This document shows, in pieces, positions 9,001-18,558 of a DNA stretch of 64,000 nt. The DNA is from Actinoallomurus purpureus (GTDB taxonomy: Bacteria; Actinomycetota; Actinomycetes; Streptosporangiales; Streptosporangiaceae). The position numbers were made by a program, and so were the translations under genes. The notes below the pieces were generated by a model. The model saw nothing but the letters and a program-made list of their open reading frames with translations. It was not told the origin of the DNA and did not search any database. The stretch is taken from contig NZ_JAMXMY010000009.1 in assembly GCF_024055795.1 (NCBI RefSeq), positions 186,001 through 250,000 of the forward strand. Reading direction: 5' to 3'. Position 1 is the first letter of the stretch; each line of letters starts with the position of its first letter.

Positions 9001-12000
9001 GGAGCGCTCTTGGCGACGTACGGCCGCCGGGATCCGGATAATCCGTTGTGGCTGGGTTCGCTGAAGTCGAATATCGGTCATACGCAGGCCGCGGCCGGCG
9101 TCGGCGGGATCATCAAAATGGTGATGGCGATGCGGCACGGCGTACTGCCGAAGACGTTGCATGTCGACGAGCCGTCGCCGCACGTGGATTGGTCATCGGG
9201 CGCGGTCGAGCTGCTGACCGAGCAGCGGGAGTGGCCCGAAGCAGGGCGGCCGCGACGGGCGGCGGTGTCGTCGTTCGGCATGAGCGGAACCAACGCACAC
9301 GTCATCATCGAACAGCCGGAGCCGATCGCCGAGTCCGGCCAGGGGCGGAAGGCACTCTCCGCGATACCGATCGTGGTGAGCGGCCGGGGCGAAGCCGCCC
9401 TCTGTGCTCAGGCGGAACGCCTGGTGTCTCATGTGGACACCGATCTTGTCGATCTCGCCTACTCGTCGATCGTGACGAGGTCCGCGTTCGCCGACCGCGC
9501 GGTCGTCATCGCCACCGGTACGGACCAGGCGCGGCAGGCATTGAAGGCGCTGGCGGCCGGAGAGCGGCGCGACGATCTCATGCGAGGCACGGCGAGCAGC
9601 GACCCGAAGACCGTTTTCGTCTTCCCCGGTCAGGGTCCGCAGTGGTTCGGGATGGCCTCGGAGCTCCTGGAATCTTCGCCGGTGTTCGCGGAGCGGATGG
9701 CCGAGTGCGCGGCTGCGCTGGCGCCGTTCGTGGACTGGCGGCTGCACGAGGTCATCGGTGACGAAAACGCTTTGGCGCGAGTGGATGTCGTGCAGCCGGT
9801 GCTGTGGGCAGTGATGGTCTCACTCGCCGAGGTATGGCGTTCGTTCGGTGTCGTTCCCGCCGCGGTGGTGGGGCATTCGCAGGGTGAGATCGCGGCGGCC
9901 TGTGTCGCGGGAGCGCTCACGCTGGAGGACGGGGCGCGGGTGGTGGCCCTGCGCAGCCAGGCGATCACCGCGCTGGGGGGCAGCGGCGGCATGATGTCGT
10001 TGAGCCTGCCCGCCGAGCAGGCCGAGAACCTGGTGGCGCCCTGGGACGGGCGGATCCAGGTCGCCGCGATCAACGGGCCGGCCTCCACCGTGGTGGCCGG
10101 AGATCCGGACGCACTTGACGACCTGCTGGCCACCTGCGAGGCCTCGGAAATCCGGGCGCGGCGGATTCCGGTGGACTACGCCTCGCACACCTCGCACGTC
10201 GAAGCGATCCGCGACGAGGTTCTGGAGGCACTGGCCGGTGTCAGCCCACGATCGTCCGGAATCGCCTTCTATTCCACGCTGACCGGGCAGCGCATCGACA
10301 CCGCGGAACTCGGCGCTGGATATTGGTACGACAACCTGCGCGGCACCGTCCAGTTCGAGCAGGCCACCCGGCGGCTGATCGAGGACGGGCATGACCTGTT
10401 CGTCGAGACCAGCGCGCATCCGGTACTCACCACCGCGATCCAGGACAGCCTCGACACAGACGGCCTCGATGCGCTGCGCGGCGGGACGGCCGTCGGTTCG
10501 CTGCGCCGGGACGAGGGTGGCTGGCAGCGTCTGCTCACCTCGTTCGCGGAAGCGTACGTGCGGGGGGCTCCGGTCGACTGGAGCCTGCTGTTCGCCGGGG
10601 CCGGCGCGCGCCGGGTCCAGCTTCCGACCTACGCGTTCCAGCGCGATCGATACTGGCTCGACGCGAGCCCGGCGACCGGCACCGCGTCCGCGGTCGGACA
10701 GACCAGCCCGGAACATCCGCTGCTCGGCGCGGCGATCACTCTGGCCGGGGGCGACGGCGTCCTCTTCACGGGCAGGCTGTCGTTGGCGACCCACGCATGG
10801 CTCGCGGATCACGGTGTATTCGACATGGTGATCCTGCCCGGCACCGCGTTCCTCGAACTGGCCCTGCGAGCGGCCGAGGAGGTGGGCTCCGACCTGGTCG
10901 AAGAGCTGACCATCGAGGCCCCGCTGGTCCTGCCGGAGAACGGTGCCGTGCAGCTGCAGGTCTCGGTCGGTGGTCCGGACCAGGCGGGACGGCGTCCAGT
11001 GAACGTGTATTCCCGTCCGGAAGGGGACGCGACCGAGGAGTGGACCCGGCACGCGAGCGGCATGCTCGGCTCGGGTGGCGGTGCGGGCGCGCCGGCGTCC
11101 GACACGTGGCCGCCCGCCGGTGCCGAGGAGATCTCCGTCAGCGAGCTTTACGACGACTTCGCCGCGATCGGCTTCGCCTACGGCCCGGTATTCCAGGGCT
11201 TGACGGCGGTCTGGCGCCGGGGCGGCGAAGTCTTCGCTGAGGTCGGTCTCGGCCAGGAGGGCCGGAACGAGGCCGCCCGGTTCGGCATCCATCCGGCGTT
11301 GCTGGATGCCGTACTGCACGCGACTGTCGCGGGCCGCCTCGTCAATGCCGACGACTCCGGCAGGCTGCCGTTCTCCTGGACCGGAGTGTCCCTTCACGCC
11401 GCCGGCGCGTCCGAGCTGAGGGTCCGGCTGACTTCGGCGGGAGACGACGCGATCTCGCTGGCGATCGCCGACGGTACCGGCAGGCCGGTGGCATCGGTCG
11501 AATCCCTTGCGGTCCGCCCGGTTTCGCCCGAGCAGCTGACGGCCGCGGGCGGGGCCGCGCACCGGTCGCTGTTCCGCGTGGACTGGGCCAAGACGGCCGT
11601 TCCGCCAGTGGACGCCGGAGAACCTCTGACGCCGCACGCGGATCTGACCTCGCTTGGCGATTCGCCGCCTGCCGTCGTCGCGGTGTCCGCTGAGCAGGGC
11701 TCCGGCGACCTCGCGGTGCGGGCGCGTTCGGCGACCCAGTGGGCGCTGGCGCTTGTCCAGGAATGGCTCGCCGATGAGCGTTTCGCATCCTCCCGGCTGG
11801 TCGTCGTGACGCGCGACGCGGTGGGGACGGACATCGCGGCCGGGCTCGATCCGGCCGGCGCGGCCGTCTGGGGGCTGGTGCGGTCGGCACAGTCGGAGAA
11901 CCCGGACCGGTTCGTGCTGGTCGACGTCGACACCGACCAGCACGAGGCCGTCCCGCCGGAGCTGCTGTCGGCCGCGGTCGCCACCGGTGAGCCGCAGCTG

Positions 12001-13254
12001 GCGATCCGCGGGGGCTCGGTGCTGGTGCCGCGGCTGATCCGGCCGGCCGCCGCGGGCACGGAGAAGACGGGCCCGGAGAACCAGCCTTGGGATCCGGGCG
12101 GAACGGTGCTGATCACCGGTGGGACCGGCACCCTTGGTGGTTTGATCGCCCGGCATCTCGTCGCCGCGCGGGGCGTTCGTCGGCTGCTGCTGACCAGTCG
12201 GCGCGGCGCGGCGGCAGAGGGCGCCGGCGAGCTCGTCGCCGAGCTGACCGAGCTTGGCGCGTCCGTGACCGCCGTGGCCTGCGACGTCTCGGACCGGAAC
12301 GCGGTCGCGAAGCTGCTGGCCGAACATCCGCCTGCCGCCGTGGTGCACCTGGCCGGGACCCTGGACGACGGAGTGATCTCCGCGCTGACGCCGGACCGCG
12401 TCGACGCCGTGCTGCGGCCCAAGGTCGACGCCGCGGTGAACCTGCACGAGCTGACCAGCGGCCTGTCGGCGTTCGTGCTGTTCTCCTCGGTCTCTGGCAC
12501 CTTTGGCGGTCCCGGCCAGGCGAACTACGCGGCGGCCAACGCGTTCCTCGACGGCCTCGCCTGGCAGCGGCGGGCCGAGGGACTGCCCGCCACGTCGCTG
12601 GCCTGGGGGCTGTGGGCGCAGGACAGCGGGATGACCGGTCACCTCGGTGAGCTCGATCTGGCCCGGATGGCCCGCAGCGGGTTCCGGCGGCTGACCTCGG
12701 CCGAGGGGCTGGAGCTGTTCGACGTGGCGCTCGGGTTCGGCGACTCCGCTCTGGTCCCGGTCCCGCTCGATACCGCGGCTCTGCGAGCGCAAGGTGATTC
12801 GATCCATCCGCTGCTGCGCGGGCTGGTCCGTGTCCCGGCCCGGCGCAAGGCCCAGGACGCCGCTTCCGGGGAAACGCTTGCCCGCCACCTGCGTGGACTG
12901 GCCGCGACGGACCGCCGGGAGTTCCTGCTCACGCTGGTGCGCACCGAGGCCGCCGGCGTGCTGGGCCTCGCGGGCCCGGCGCCGGTGCCGGCGGGCGGCA
13001 CCTTCGCCGCCGCCGGGTTCGACTCGCTCACCGGGGTCGATCTGCGGAACCGGTTGTCGGCGGCGACGGATCTACGGCTGCCCGCGACGTTGATCTTCGA
13101 CCACCCCAGCCCGGCCGCGCTCGCCGGCTTCCTCCTCGACCTGCTCCTCCCGGACGACGGCGGCGAGGCGGGCGAAGAGGAACGGCCGGACTTGGTCGCC
13201 GAAATGGACGCCGAGGACCTGGTCCGGTACGTCCTCGGTGATATCGAAGCCTGA
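3010..13254 (+). CDS. modular type I polyketide synthase: CoA-ligase loading module, modules 1 and 2
   Basis: 3414 residues. Order: acyl-CoA/AMP-ligase loading domain (~20-530; [25 protein letters not shown]), ACP (~545-625; Ser 586 in LGVSSLG), KS1 (~668-1095; Cys 840), AT1 (~1194-1480; GHSIG Ser 1290 and HAFH at 1387, malonyl type), ACP (Ser 1617), KS2 (~1677-2105; Cys 1850), AT2 (GHSQG Ser 2290, YASH at 2390, methylmalonyl type), DH (~2567-2850; His 2601, Asp 2766), KR (~3031-3210; LDD at 3118, B-type; Tyr 3173), ACP (Ser 3339) and an acidic docking tail. Module 1 has no reducing domain; there is no ER. The DH motif reads [10 protein letters not shown], with Asp where the family has Gly. 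The ligase-ACP loading design resembles the carboxylic-acid-activating loaders of rapamycin/FK506-type synthases; the starter acid is unknown. The start overlaps the leader ORF. Confidence 0.95.
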   Translation: MSGTISAADYLVGSPDLGDSAHHRGLPEVFAAAVKAHGDAPAVLAAGGERWTWNQWRAESRALAAGLRGLGIGVGDVVGVHLPNSWEFLVAHVAVAELGAVMLPLHIAYGERDLVALARQAGARLLILPAAHRPRLSDVESLEHVVVVGDVDSESAGRLSFGSLVRDHRDVASVAVESNPDLPFVVLPSSGTTSGRPKLCLHSHGALLSNAARVALDGRARGDDTIVSASPFTHLFGLLSVHLSLLTGGRQALLPRWDVAACHDLVGHTGASVLFAVPAQLRDLVQRLRGDAAAGPLQLREVRTGGAAVPGSLVADVRQLTGATTIVQWGMSELGAGTATRPDDPPEVAVRSIGRPFTGSAARVVDEAGRACPNGEVGELQYRGPHLFRGYLGDPEGTLAAITADGWLRTGDRASRNADGTVSYAGRDAEVINVGGLKFNASEIEGLLSDLPQLAAVAVAGRPDARLGQYPCLVAAVRPGGTVDLPMIHAHLTAKGTAEYKLPVELVLVDELPLTPTGKIARGGLVELLAGETRGPADRWPARLAALSEAERGRVALALVRERLAGLFPDDAAGAVDRTFRELGVSSLGAVRLAVDLAAVTGLPLPTTVLFDHPTPGALARHLVDLAAGEHVTVGHPTPLALAEHLKVESFGGGAALATPRSPVVVGDAVAIVGMSCRYPGGVSSPEDLWRLVADEVDAVSEFPDDRGWNVERLYDPDPDRAGTSYVRRGGFLHDAADFDAGFFGVSPREALAMDPQQRLLLESSWEVLERAGIDPESLRGSDTGVFAGVMYHDYATRLDLVPEDMEAYLGLGSAGSVASGRIAYTFGFEGPAVSVDTACSSSLVALHLAAQSLRSGECSLALAGGVAVMASPATFVEFSRQRGLSPDGRCKAFAAGADGTGWGEGVGVLLLERLSDARRHGHPVLAVVRGSAVNQDGASNGLTAPSGVSQERVIRRALSVSGLGVSDVDVVEAHGTGTVLGDPIEAGALLATYGRRDPGTPLWLGSLKSNIGHTQAAAGVGGIIKMVEAMRRGILPRTLHVDEPSPHVDWSSGAVELLTEQRPWPELGRPRRAAVSSFGVSGTNAHVILEQAPAAEEPVQDRSGLPVVPWLLSARNSAALRAQAERLLSFTDTQTDIDALDIGYSLATTRSRLDHRAVILGTNRQERHTALEAVAGGAPAAKVIEGTAAGAPAVAFLFSGQGSQRPGMGRELYDTYPVFARAFDEVCAKLADRLQKNVRDVVFAVAGTAEAKSLDQTVFTQAALFAIEIALFRLAEYLGVRPAYLMGHSIGELTAAHLAGVLSLDDAVALVAARGRLMQALPAGGAMIAVEAAEEEVRPRLRAGAGIASINGPRSVVLSGDEDAVIAIAGQFRAEGRKTKRLRVSHAFHSPLMEPMLDEFRRVAEELSYRPPVIPVVSNLTGAVVDGDDLRTPDYWVRHVRDAVRFSDGVRALRAAGVTAFLELGPDGVLTATAQESLLEPSDVDALVLTSALRRDRDENVAFLTALSELHVHGVPVDWARPFADRGARKVELPTYAFQRRRYWLERSGAATAAGPAASPDAAEDGAPVRFAELPEAERGRALIELVRVHAAIVLGHDGHGDIEPGQAFNESGFDSVTAVQLRNRLVAATGVVLPVTVLFDHPTPLALAEHLGVELSGGRSAEPTLVTPRSSVEDDAIAIVGMSCRFPGGVSSPEGLWRLVVDEVDAVSELPENRGWDVERLYDPDPDRAGTSYVRRGGFLHDAADFDAGFFGVTPREAAAMDPQQRLLLESSWEVLEHAGIDPVTLRGSRTGVFVGVVHHDYGARLYGNLPEAAEGYVAIGSAASVASGRIAYTLGFEGPAVTVDTACSSSLVALHLAAQSLRQGECSLAIAGGATVMSAPLPFIEFSRQRALSPDGRCKAFAAGADGTGWGEGAGVLLLERLSDARRHGHPVLAVVRGSAVNQDGASNGLTAPSGVSQERVIRQALAVSGLDVSDVDVVEAHGTGTKLGDPIEAGALLATYGRRDPDNPLWLGSLKSNIGHTQAAAGVGGIIKMVMAMRHGVLPKTLHVDEPSPHVDWSSGAVELLTEQREWPEAGRPRRAAVSSFGMSGTNAHVIIEQPEPIAESGQGRKALSAIPIVVSGRGEAALCAQAERLVSHVDTDLVDLAYSSIVTRSAFADRAVVIATGTDQARQALKALAAGERRDDLMRGTASSDPKTVFVFPGQGPQWFGMASELLESSPVFAERMAECAAALAPFVDWRLHEVIGDENALARVDVVQPVLWAVMVSLAEVWRSFGVVPAAVVGHSQGEIAAACVAGALTLEDGARVVALRSQAITALGGSGGMMSLSLPAEQAENLVAPWDGRIQVAAINGPASTVVAGDPDALDDLLATCEASEIRARRIPVDYASHTSHVEAIRDEVLEALAGVSPRSSGIAFYSTLTGQRIDTAELGAGYWYDNLRGTVQFEQATRRLIEDGHDLFVETSAHPVLTTAIQDSLDTDGLDALRGGTAVGSLRRDEGGWQRLLTSFAEAYVRGAPVDWSLLFAGAGARRVQLPTYAFQRDRYWLDASPATGTASAVGQTSPEHPLLGAAITLAGGDGVLFTGRLSLATHAWLADHGVFDMVILPGTAFLELALRAAEEVGSDLVEELTIEAPLVLPENGAVQLQVSVGGPDQAGRRPVNVYSRPEGDATEEWTRHASGMLGSGGGAGAPASDTWPPAGAEEISVSELYDDFAAIGFAYGPVFQGLTAVWRRGGEVFAEVGLGQEGRNEAARFGIHPALLDAVLHATVAGRLVNADDSGRLPFSWTGVSLHAAGASELRVRLTSAGDDAISLAIADGTGRPVASVESLAVRPVSPEQLTAAGGAAHRSLFRVDWAKTAVPPVDAGEPLTPHADLTSLGDSPPAVVAVSAEQGSGDLAVRARSATQWALALVQEWLADERFASSRLVVVTRDAVGTDIAAGLDPAGAAVWGLVRSAQSENPDRFVLVDVDTDQHEAVPPELLSAAVATGEPQLAIRGGSVLVPRLIRPAAAGTEKTGPENQPWDPGGTVLITGGTGTLGGLIARHLVAARGVRRLLLTSRRGAAAEGAGELVAELTELGASVTAVACDVSDRNAVAKLLAEHPPAAVVHLAGTLDDGVISALTPDRVDAVLRPKVDAAVNLHELTSGLSAFVLFSSVSGTFGGPGQANYAAANAFLDGLAWQRRAEGLPATSLAWGLWAQDSGMTGHLGELDLARMARSGFRRLTSAEGLELFDVALGFGDSALVPVPLDTAALRAQGDSIHPLLRGLVRVPARRKAQDAASGETLARHLRGLAATDRREFLLTLVRTEAAGVLGLAGPAPVPAGGTFAAAGFDSLTGVDLRNRLSAATDLRLPATLIFDHPSPAALAGFLLDLLLPDDGGEAGEEERPDLVAEMDAEDLVRYVLGDIEA

Positions 13255-13289
13255 TCCCCAACGCCGACTGGAAGAGGAGACCAAAGCCG

Positions 13290-16200
13290 ATGGCCGCGTC
13301 CAACGAGCAGCTTGTCCAGGCCTTGAGAAAATCGGTCCAGGACAACGTGCGGTTGCGCGATCTCGTCGCACATTCGACCGAGCCGATCGCCATCATCGGG
13401 ATGGGGTGCCGGTTTCCCGGTGGCGTGCGGTCACCGGAGGACCTGTGGCAGCTGGTGGCCACCGGCACGGACGCGGTCGGCGGATTCCCCACCGACCGTG
13501 GCTGGGATCTTGACCGGCTCTACGATCCGGATCCCGAGCGGCCGGGCACCTGCTATGTCCGTGAGGCCGGTTTCCTCTCCGACGTCGCCGAGTTCGACCC
13601 GGTCTTCTTCGGAATCGCGCCGCGCGAGGCGGCGGCGATCGACCCGCAGCAGCGGCTGCTGCTGGAAACCGCATGGGAGGCGGTGGAACGCGCCGGCATC
13701 GACGCGCTGTCCCTGCGGGGCAGCCGCACCGGCGTGTTCGCCGGGGTGATGTACGACGACTACGGCTCCCGGCTGTCTCCGGCCATCCCGGAGGATGTCG
13801 AGGGCTACGTCGGTATCGGCAGTGCGGGCAGCGTGGCGTCAGGTCGGATCTCGTACACGTTCGGGTTCGAGGGTCCCGCGGTGTCGGTGGACACGGCGTG
13901 TTCGTCCTCGTTGGTGGCACTGCATCTGGCTGTGCAGTCGCTGCGGCAGGGGGAGTGTTCGCTGGCGCTCGCCGGCGGTGTCGCGCTGATGGCGACTCCG
14001 GGCGTCTTCGTCGAATTCAGCAGGCAACGGGGTTTGGCGCCCGACGGCCGGTGCAAGTCCTTCGCCGAGGGTGCGAACGGCACCAACTGGGGCGAGGGCG
14101 CCGGCCTGCTCCTGCTGGAACGGCTCTCCGACGCCCGCCGTCACGGACATCCGGTGCTGGCCGTGGTCCGCGGTTCGGCGGTGAACCAGGACGGGGCGTC
14201 GAACGGGCTGACCGCGCCGAACGGCCCTTCCCAGGCCCGGCTGATCCGCTACGCGCTGGCGAACGCCGGACTGACCGCGGCCGAGGTGGACGCGGTCGAG
14301 GCACACGGCACCGGAACCGCGCTGGGCGATCCGATCGAGGCACAGGCCCTGCAGGCCACCTACGGCCAGGAGCGGACCGGCGGCAGGCCGCTGTGGCTCG
14401 GGTCGCTGAAATCGAACATAGGCCACGCCCAGGCCGCGGCAGGCGTCGGGGGCGTGATCAAGATGGTGCAGGCGATGCGGCACGGTGTGCTGCCACGGAC
14501 GTTGCATGTGACCGAGCCATCGCGGCAGATCGACTGGTCCGCCGGCGAGGTGGAGCTGCTGACCGAGCCGCAGCCGTGGCCGGAAACGGGCCGGCCGCGC
14601 CGCGCCGCGGTGTCGTCCTTCGGGGTCAGCGGCACCAACGCTCACGTCATCGTCGAGCAGGCACCGCCCGAGGACGAAACCGAGCGGTCGGCCGAACGCA
14701 CGGTCCCGGTGGTGCCGTGGCCGCTTTCGGCGCGCGGGAAGGCCGCGTTGCGCGCGCAGGCGGCAAGCCTGCTGTCCTTTGTGGACGCCGAGGCCGAGCT
14801 GAGCCCGCTGGACGTCGGGTATTCACTGGTGACCACGCGCGCCGCGTGGGCGGACCGGGCGGTCGTCGTCGGCACGGACCGCGATGGCCTGCGCGCTGGT
14901 CTTGCCGGACTGGCGGCAGGCGAGCCGGCGGAAACGGTGGTCACCGGCACCGCCGACGTCGAGGGCAAGGTCGTGTTCGTCTTTCCCGGCCAGGGCGCGC
15001 AGTGGGTGGGCATGGCGGCCGAACTGCTCGAGACCGCACCGGTTTTCGCGGAGCGGATGCAAGAGTGCGCGACGGCCTTGGCGCCGTTCGTGGACTGGGA
15101 CCTGTTCGTGGTGCTGCACGACGAAGAGGCGTTGCGGCGGGTGGACGTCGTCCAGCCGGTGTGCTGGGCGGTGATGGTCGCCTTGGCCCAGCTGTGGCGC
15201 GCGTACGGTGTCGTGCCGTCGGCGGTCGTCGGGCATTCTCAGGGCGAGATCGCGGCGGCCTGCGTCGCCGGGGCACTGTCCCTGGACGACGCGGCGCGGG
15301 TGGTCGCGCTGCGGAGCCGGGCGATCCGCGCGCTGGCCGGCACCGGCGGGATGGCTTCGGTGCGGGCGTCGGCGGAGCGGGTCGCGGAGCTGGTCGGTGA
15401 TCGTGTCGGACAAGTGCGCATCGCCGCCTTCAACGGCCCGTCCGCGACCGCGGTCTCCGGCGAGCCGGACGCGGTGGAGGAGGTGGTGCGCCGGGCCGAG
15501 GCCGCCGGGCTCAGGGCGCGTCTGATCGCGGTGGACTACGCGTCGCACTCGCCGCAGGTCGAACGCATCGCGGGTGACCTGCTGACCGCGCTCGACGGCA
15601 TTCGGCCGATGTCCGCGGAGATCCCGTTCTTCTCCACTGTGGATGAGAAATGGCTCGACACCGCCGCGCTCGACGCCGAGTACTGGTACCGCAACCTCCG
15701 CCAGCCGGTGCTGTTCTCCTCCGCCTGCCGTGCCCTCGCCGAAGAGGGCCACAGCGCGTTCGTCGAGGTCAGTCCCGCTCCGGTGCTGACGACCGCGATG
15801 GAAGAGGAGCTGGAGGACCTGCCGGTGCCGACCGTGGTGACCGGCACGCTGCACCGGGCCGACGGCGGCTCGGCTCGTTTCCTTGCCTCGCTGGCTCGGC
15901 TGCACGTCCGGGGAATCCCTGTCGACTGGCCCGAGGTCTTCGCCGGAACGGGTCCGCGGCGGGCGGACTTGCCGACGTACGCCTTCCAACGCCGGCGTTA
16001 CTGGTTGGACGCGGCGCGATCGGTGGCCGATCGCGCGTCGGATCACCCGCTGCTGGACGCACCGATCAGGCTCGCGGGTGGGGACCGCGTGGTGATCACC
16101 GGCCGCTTGTCCGCCCAGGCGTCGTACGGCTCCGCGGTGTTCATCGAGCTGGCTGTGCGTGCCGGTGACGAAGTGGGCTGTGACCTCCTCGAGGAGCTGA

Positions 16201-18239
16201 CGATCTCCGAACCGCTGGTGCTGCCGGAGGACGAGGGGCGGCACCTCCAGGTGGCCGTCGCGGAGCCGGATGCGCGGGGCAGGCGAGTCGTCACCATCCA
16301 CTCGTCTCCCGCGGGTGACGACACCTGCTGGACCACGCACGCCACCGGGATGCTCGCCACTGGAAAGCCGGGCGAGCCGACCTCAGCGCAGGGCGAGCGG
16401 CTCGCCGAAGTATCGCTGCCCGAGGCCATGGTGGCCGAGGCCGGCCGGTTCGGTCTCCATCCGGCGTTGCTGGACGCCGCACTGCGCGCCGTGACCGACA
16501 CGGAGTACGCCGTTTCCTGGCGAGGCTTCTCCCTGCTCGCGACCGGGGCGACGATGCTGAAGGCCCGAGCGTTCCCAGCCGGACCCGGTGCGGTGTCCCT
16601 GCTGCTGTCCGACGGCGCCGGCTTGCCGGTGGCCGTCGCGGAAGCGGTGGTCCCGGGGCAGGCTCCGCCTCGGCGCCGTGAGCCGGACGCATCGGGTCCG
16701 CGTGCTCGCGCGTCGGCCAGGCGGGCAGCGCAGTCCACTGAGGACAGTGAGGCCGGCGCCGAACGGCTGCGTGGACTGCCCGCCGAGGAGCGGCATCGGG
16801 CGCTGGTCGAGCTGGTCCGGGCCACCGCGGCGAAGGTGTTCGGGCACGCCGGCATCGAGGAGCTCCAGGCGGCCAGTTCGCTTTCCGAATTCGGCCTCGA
16901 CTCACTGTTGTCCGCCGAGCTGCGTGACCGGCTGGCCGCGGCGACCGGGCTTCGACTTCCCCTTGCCGCCATCTTCGGCAACGACACCCCCACCGCGCTC
17001 GCCGGTTTCCTGGCCAGGCAGCTGGAGGGTGAGAGGACGGACGCCGCGGTCGACTTCGAGGCCGAAGTACGGCTGGCCTACGACGTGCGGCCGGCGGCGG
17101 AGATCGTGCGGAGCGCCGCCGACCCCGAACACGTCCTTCTCACCGGCTCTACGGGCTTTCTCGGCGCGTTCTTGTTGCGCGACCTCATGCGGGAGACCGC
17201 GGCGACCGTGCACTGCTTGGTGCGTGCGGAATCGGAGTCCGCCGCCATGGACCGGCTCCGGGCCAACCTCCAGTGGTACGAGCTCGCGGACGCCGTGGAC
17301 TTCGGTCGCGTTTCGGTTGTCCGCGGTGATCTCGGCCTGCCGGGACTCGGACTGTCCACTGAGGACTACGACGTCCTGGCACGCACCGTCGACGCCGTCT
17401 ACCACGCGGGCTCCGTCGTCAACCATCTGCAGCCCTATCACCTGCTGAAGCAGATCAACGTCATCGGCACCGAAGAGGTGCTACGCCTGGCCGCGAGGCA
17501 CCGCAGTGTGCCGGTGCACTACGTGTCGACCATGGGCGTCTTTGCGCACAGGGTGTCCGACGGCTCGCCACTTCGCACGAGTTCCGTGACCGGCCCGGCC
17601 GCCGCCCTGAAGACCGGGTATCAGCAGAGCAAGTGGGTCGCGGAGGAGATCGTCCGGCTGGCCGCCGAGCGTGGCTTGCCGGTGAGCGTCTATCGCCCCG
17701 ACTTGGTGTCCGGCGATCGGACCACCGGTGCGTGCCAGACCAGCAACTTCGTCTGGCGGAGCTTGAAGGGCTGTCTGCAAGCGGGCGCCGTGCCGGAGGA
17801 CGCGGCGGCGCTGTTCCCCGTGACGCCGGTGGACTACATCAGCGCGGCGATTGTGGCGCTCTCCCGCAGGCCACGGTCCTGCGGTACCACCTACCATCTG
17901 AACAACCCGAACCCGCTGAGCCTGCGCGCCATGGTGGAGCGGCTGCGCTTGCTCGGGTATCGCCTCGACGAGCTGCCGAGGCAAGCCTGGAACGCACTCG
18001 TCGAGTCGGACCGGGACAATGCGGCCTTCCCGCTCCTGGATGTTTTCAACGAGCTCACAAGCGCAGGCGAGGTTCAACGTCGCATAGTGGACGTCACCGA
18101 AACCGAGCGGGCTTTGGCGGGCACTGGCGTCGGCAGCCTGCCTGCCGCCGAGGAACTGTTCGACGTTTGCGCCAGGTTCTTCGTGCGGATCGGTTACTTT
18201 CCCGGGTCGGGCCTGGGGTATTCACCACTTAAAGCCTGA
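13290..18239 (+). CDS. modular type I polyketide synthase: module 3 with terminal thioester reductase
   Basis: 1649 residues, 35 bp after the first synthase, with GAGGAG ahead of the ATG. Order: short N-terminal docking helix ([16 protein letters not shown]), KS (~30-470; Cys 204), AT (~559-860; GHSQG Ser 650, YASH at 750, methylmalonyl type), a decayed DH (~916-1120), ACP (Ser 1205) and a reductase domain (~1280-1640; GSTGFLG nucleotide loop, STMG, GYQQSK). The DH has lost the segment that should carry the catalytic His-Gly-Pro motif (it reads [17 protein letters not shown]) and the YGPxFQGL region, so it should be dead; there is no KR. The chain should therefore leave with an unreduced beta-keto group, cut from the ACP as an aldehyde, or alcohol after a second reduction, instead of by a thioesterase. 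Confidence 0.95.
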   Translation: MAASNEQLVQALRKSVQDNVRLRDLVAHSTEPIAIIGMGCRFPGGVRSPEDLWQLVATGTDAVGGFPTDRGWDLDRLYDPDPERPGTCYVREAGFLSDVAEFDPVFFGIAPREAAAIDPQQRLLLETAWEAVERAGIDALSLRGSRTGVFAGVMYDDYGSRLSPAIPEDVEGYVGIGSAGSVASGRISYTFGFEGPAVSVDTACSSSLVALHLAVQSLRQGECSLALAGGVALMATPGVFVEFSRQRGLAPDGRCKSFAEGANGTNWGEGAGLLLLERLSDARRHGHPVLAVVRGSAVNQDGASNGLTAPNGPSQARLIRYALANAGLTAAEVDAVEAHGTGTALGDPIEAQALQATYGQERTGGRPLWLGSLKSNIGHAQAAAGVGGVIKMVQAMRHGVLPRTLHVTEPSRQIDWSAGEVELLTEPQPWPETGRPRRAAVSSFGVSGTNAHVIVEQAPPEDETERSAERTVPVVPWPLSARGKAALRAQAASLLSFVDAEAELSPLDVGYSLVTTRAAWADRAVVVGTDRDGLRAGLAGLAAGEPAETVVTGTADVEGKVVFVFPGQGAQWVGMAAELLETAPVFAERMQECATALAPFVDWDLFVVLHDEEALRRVDVVQPVCWAVMVALAQLWRAYGVVPSAVVGHSQGEIAAACVAGALSLDDAARVVALRSRAIRALAGTGGMASVRASAERVAELVGDRVGQVRIAAFNGPSATAVSGEPDAVEEVVRRAEAAGLRARLIAVDYASHSPQVERIAGDLLTALDGIRPMSAEIPFFSTVDEKWLDTAALDAEYWYRNLRQPVLFSSACRALAEEGHSAFVEVSPAPVLTTAMEEELEDLPVPTVVTGTLHRADGGSARFLASLARLHVRGIPVDWPEVFAGTGPRRADLPTYAFQRRRYWLDAARSVADRASDHPLLDAPIRLAGGDRVVITGRLSAQASYGSAVFIELAVRAGDEVGCDLLEELTISEPLVLPEDEGRHLQVAVAEPDARGRRVVTIHSSPAGDDTCWTTHATGMLATGKPGEPTSAQGERLAEVSLPEAMVAEAGRFGLHPALLDAALRAVTDTEYAVSWRGFSLLATGATMLKARAFPAGPGAVSLLLSDGAGLPVAVAEAVVPGQAPPRRREPDASGPRARASARRAAQSTEDSEAGAERLRGLPAEERHRALVELVRATAAKVFGHAGIEELQAASSLSEFGLDSLLSAELRDRLAAATGLRLPLAAIFGNDTPTALAGFLARQLEGERTDAAVDFEAEVRLAYDVRPAAEIVRSAADPEHVLLTGSTGFLGAFLLRDLMRETAATVHCLVRAESESAAMDRLRANLQWYELADAVDFGRVSVVRGDLGLPGLGLSTEDYDVLARTVDAVYHAGSVVNHLQPYHLLKQINVIGTEEVLRLAARHRSVPVHYVSTMGVFAHRVSDGSPLRTSSVTGPAAALKTGYQQSKWVAEEIVRLAAERGLPVSVYRPDLVSGDRTTGACQTSNFVWRSLKGCLQAGAVPEDAAALFPVTPVDYISAAIVALSRRPRSCGTTYHLNNPNPLSLRAMVERLRLLGYRLDELPRQAWNALVESDRDNAAFPLLDVFNELTSAGEVQRRIVDVTETERALAGTGVGSLPAAEELFDVCARFFVRIGYFPGSGLGYSPLKA

Positions 18240-18558
18240 TTGAGCACCGTCGTGACCGGTAACCGTGCGTACGCGGGCCCGGCTTGAGGTCGGCGGTACC
18301 GAGACACCTGGATCCACGCAGAAACGCAGCGGTCACTCCCGTTCGCTTGGCATGCTCATCACTTGGGTCTGGCCACCTCCCCTGGTCGCCTCAAGCACGG
18401 AATCCGAAGGCACGCTCCGCACGCATTGCCTGCCCATTGGTCTTCGGTGAGCCCCGCTACGGTGACGCTATGGACGCGGGTCCGTCGGCCGTCCTAGATT
18501 CGTCCTAGTGCGAGGTCGGCCGGGGGATCGGCGCTGATCGTCAAGTGCCGGGGGGAAC
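18240..18558. other. spacer between PKS and SARP gene
   Basis: 319 bp with no gene. I see no strong hairpin after the PKS stop, so read-through into the regulator is possible. The 3' end carries SARP-box-like repeats (separate entry) and the ribosome site GGGGGGAA before the SARP ATG. Confidence 0.4.
18491..18508 (+). promoter_or_regulatory. SARP-box-like heptamer direct repeat
   Basis: GTCCTAG at 18491-18497 and again at 18502-18508, separated by 4 bp (11-bp period), about 50 bp upstream of the SARP start. A weaker third unit (GTCCGTCGG, from 18480) sits one period further upstream. SARP activators bind heptamers spaced at 11 bp close to the -10 region, so this fits autoregulation. No matching pair was found upstream of the PKS by eye. 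Confidence 0.4.

Noticed and set aside
9820-12888. 1022-codon open frame on the minus strand
   Set aside because: Lies entirely antisense to the DH/KR part of the first PKS; low-complexity Arg/Gly/Pro-rich translation with no family, caused by high GC.
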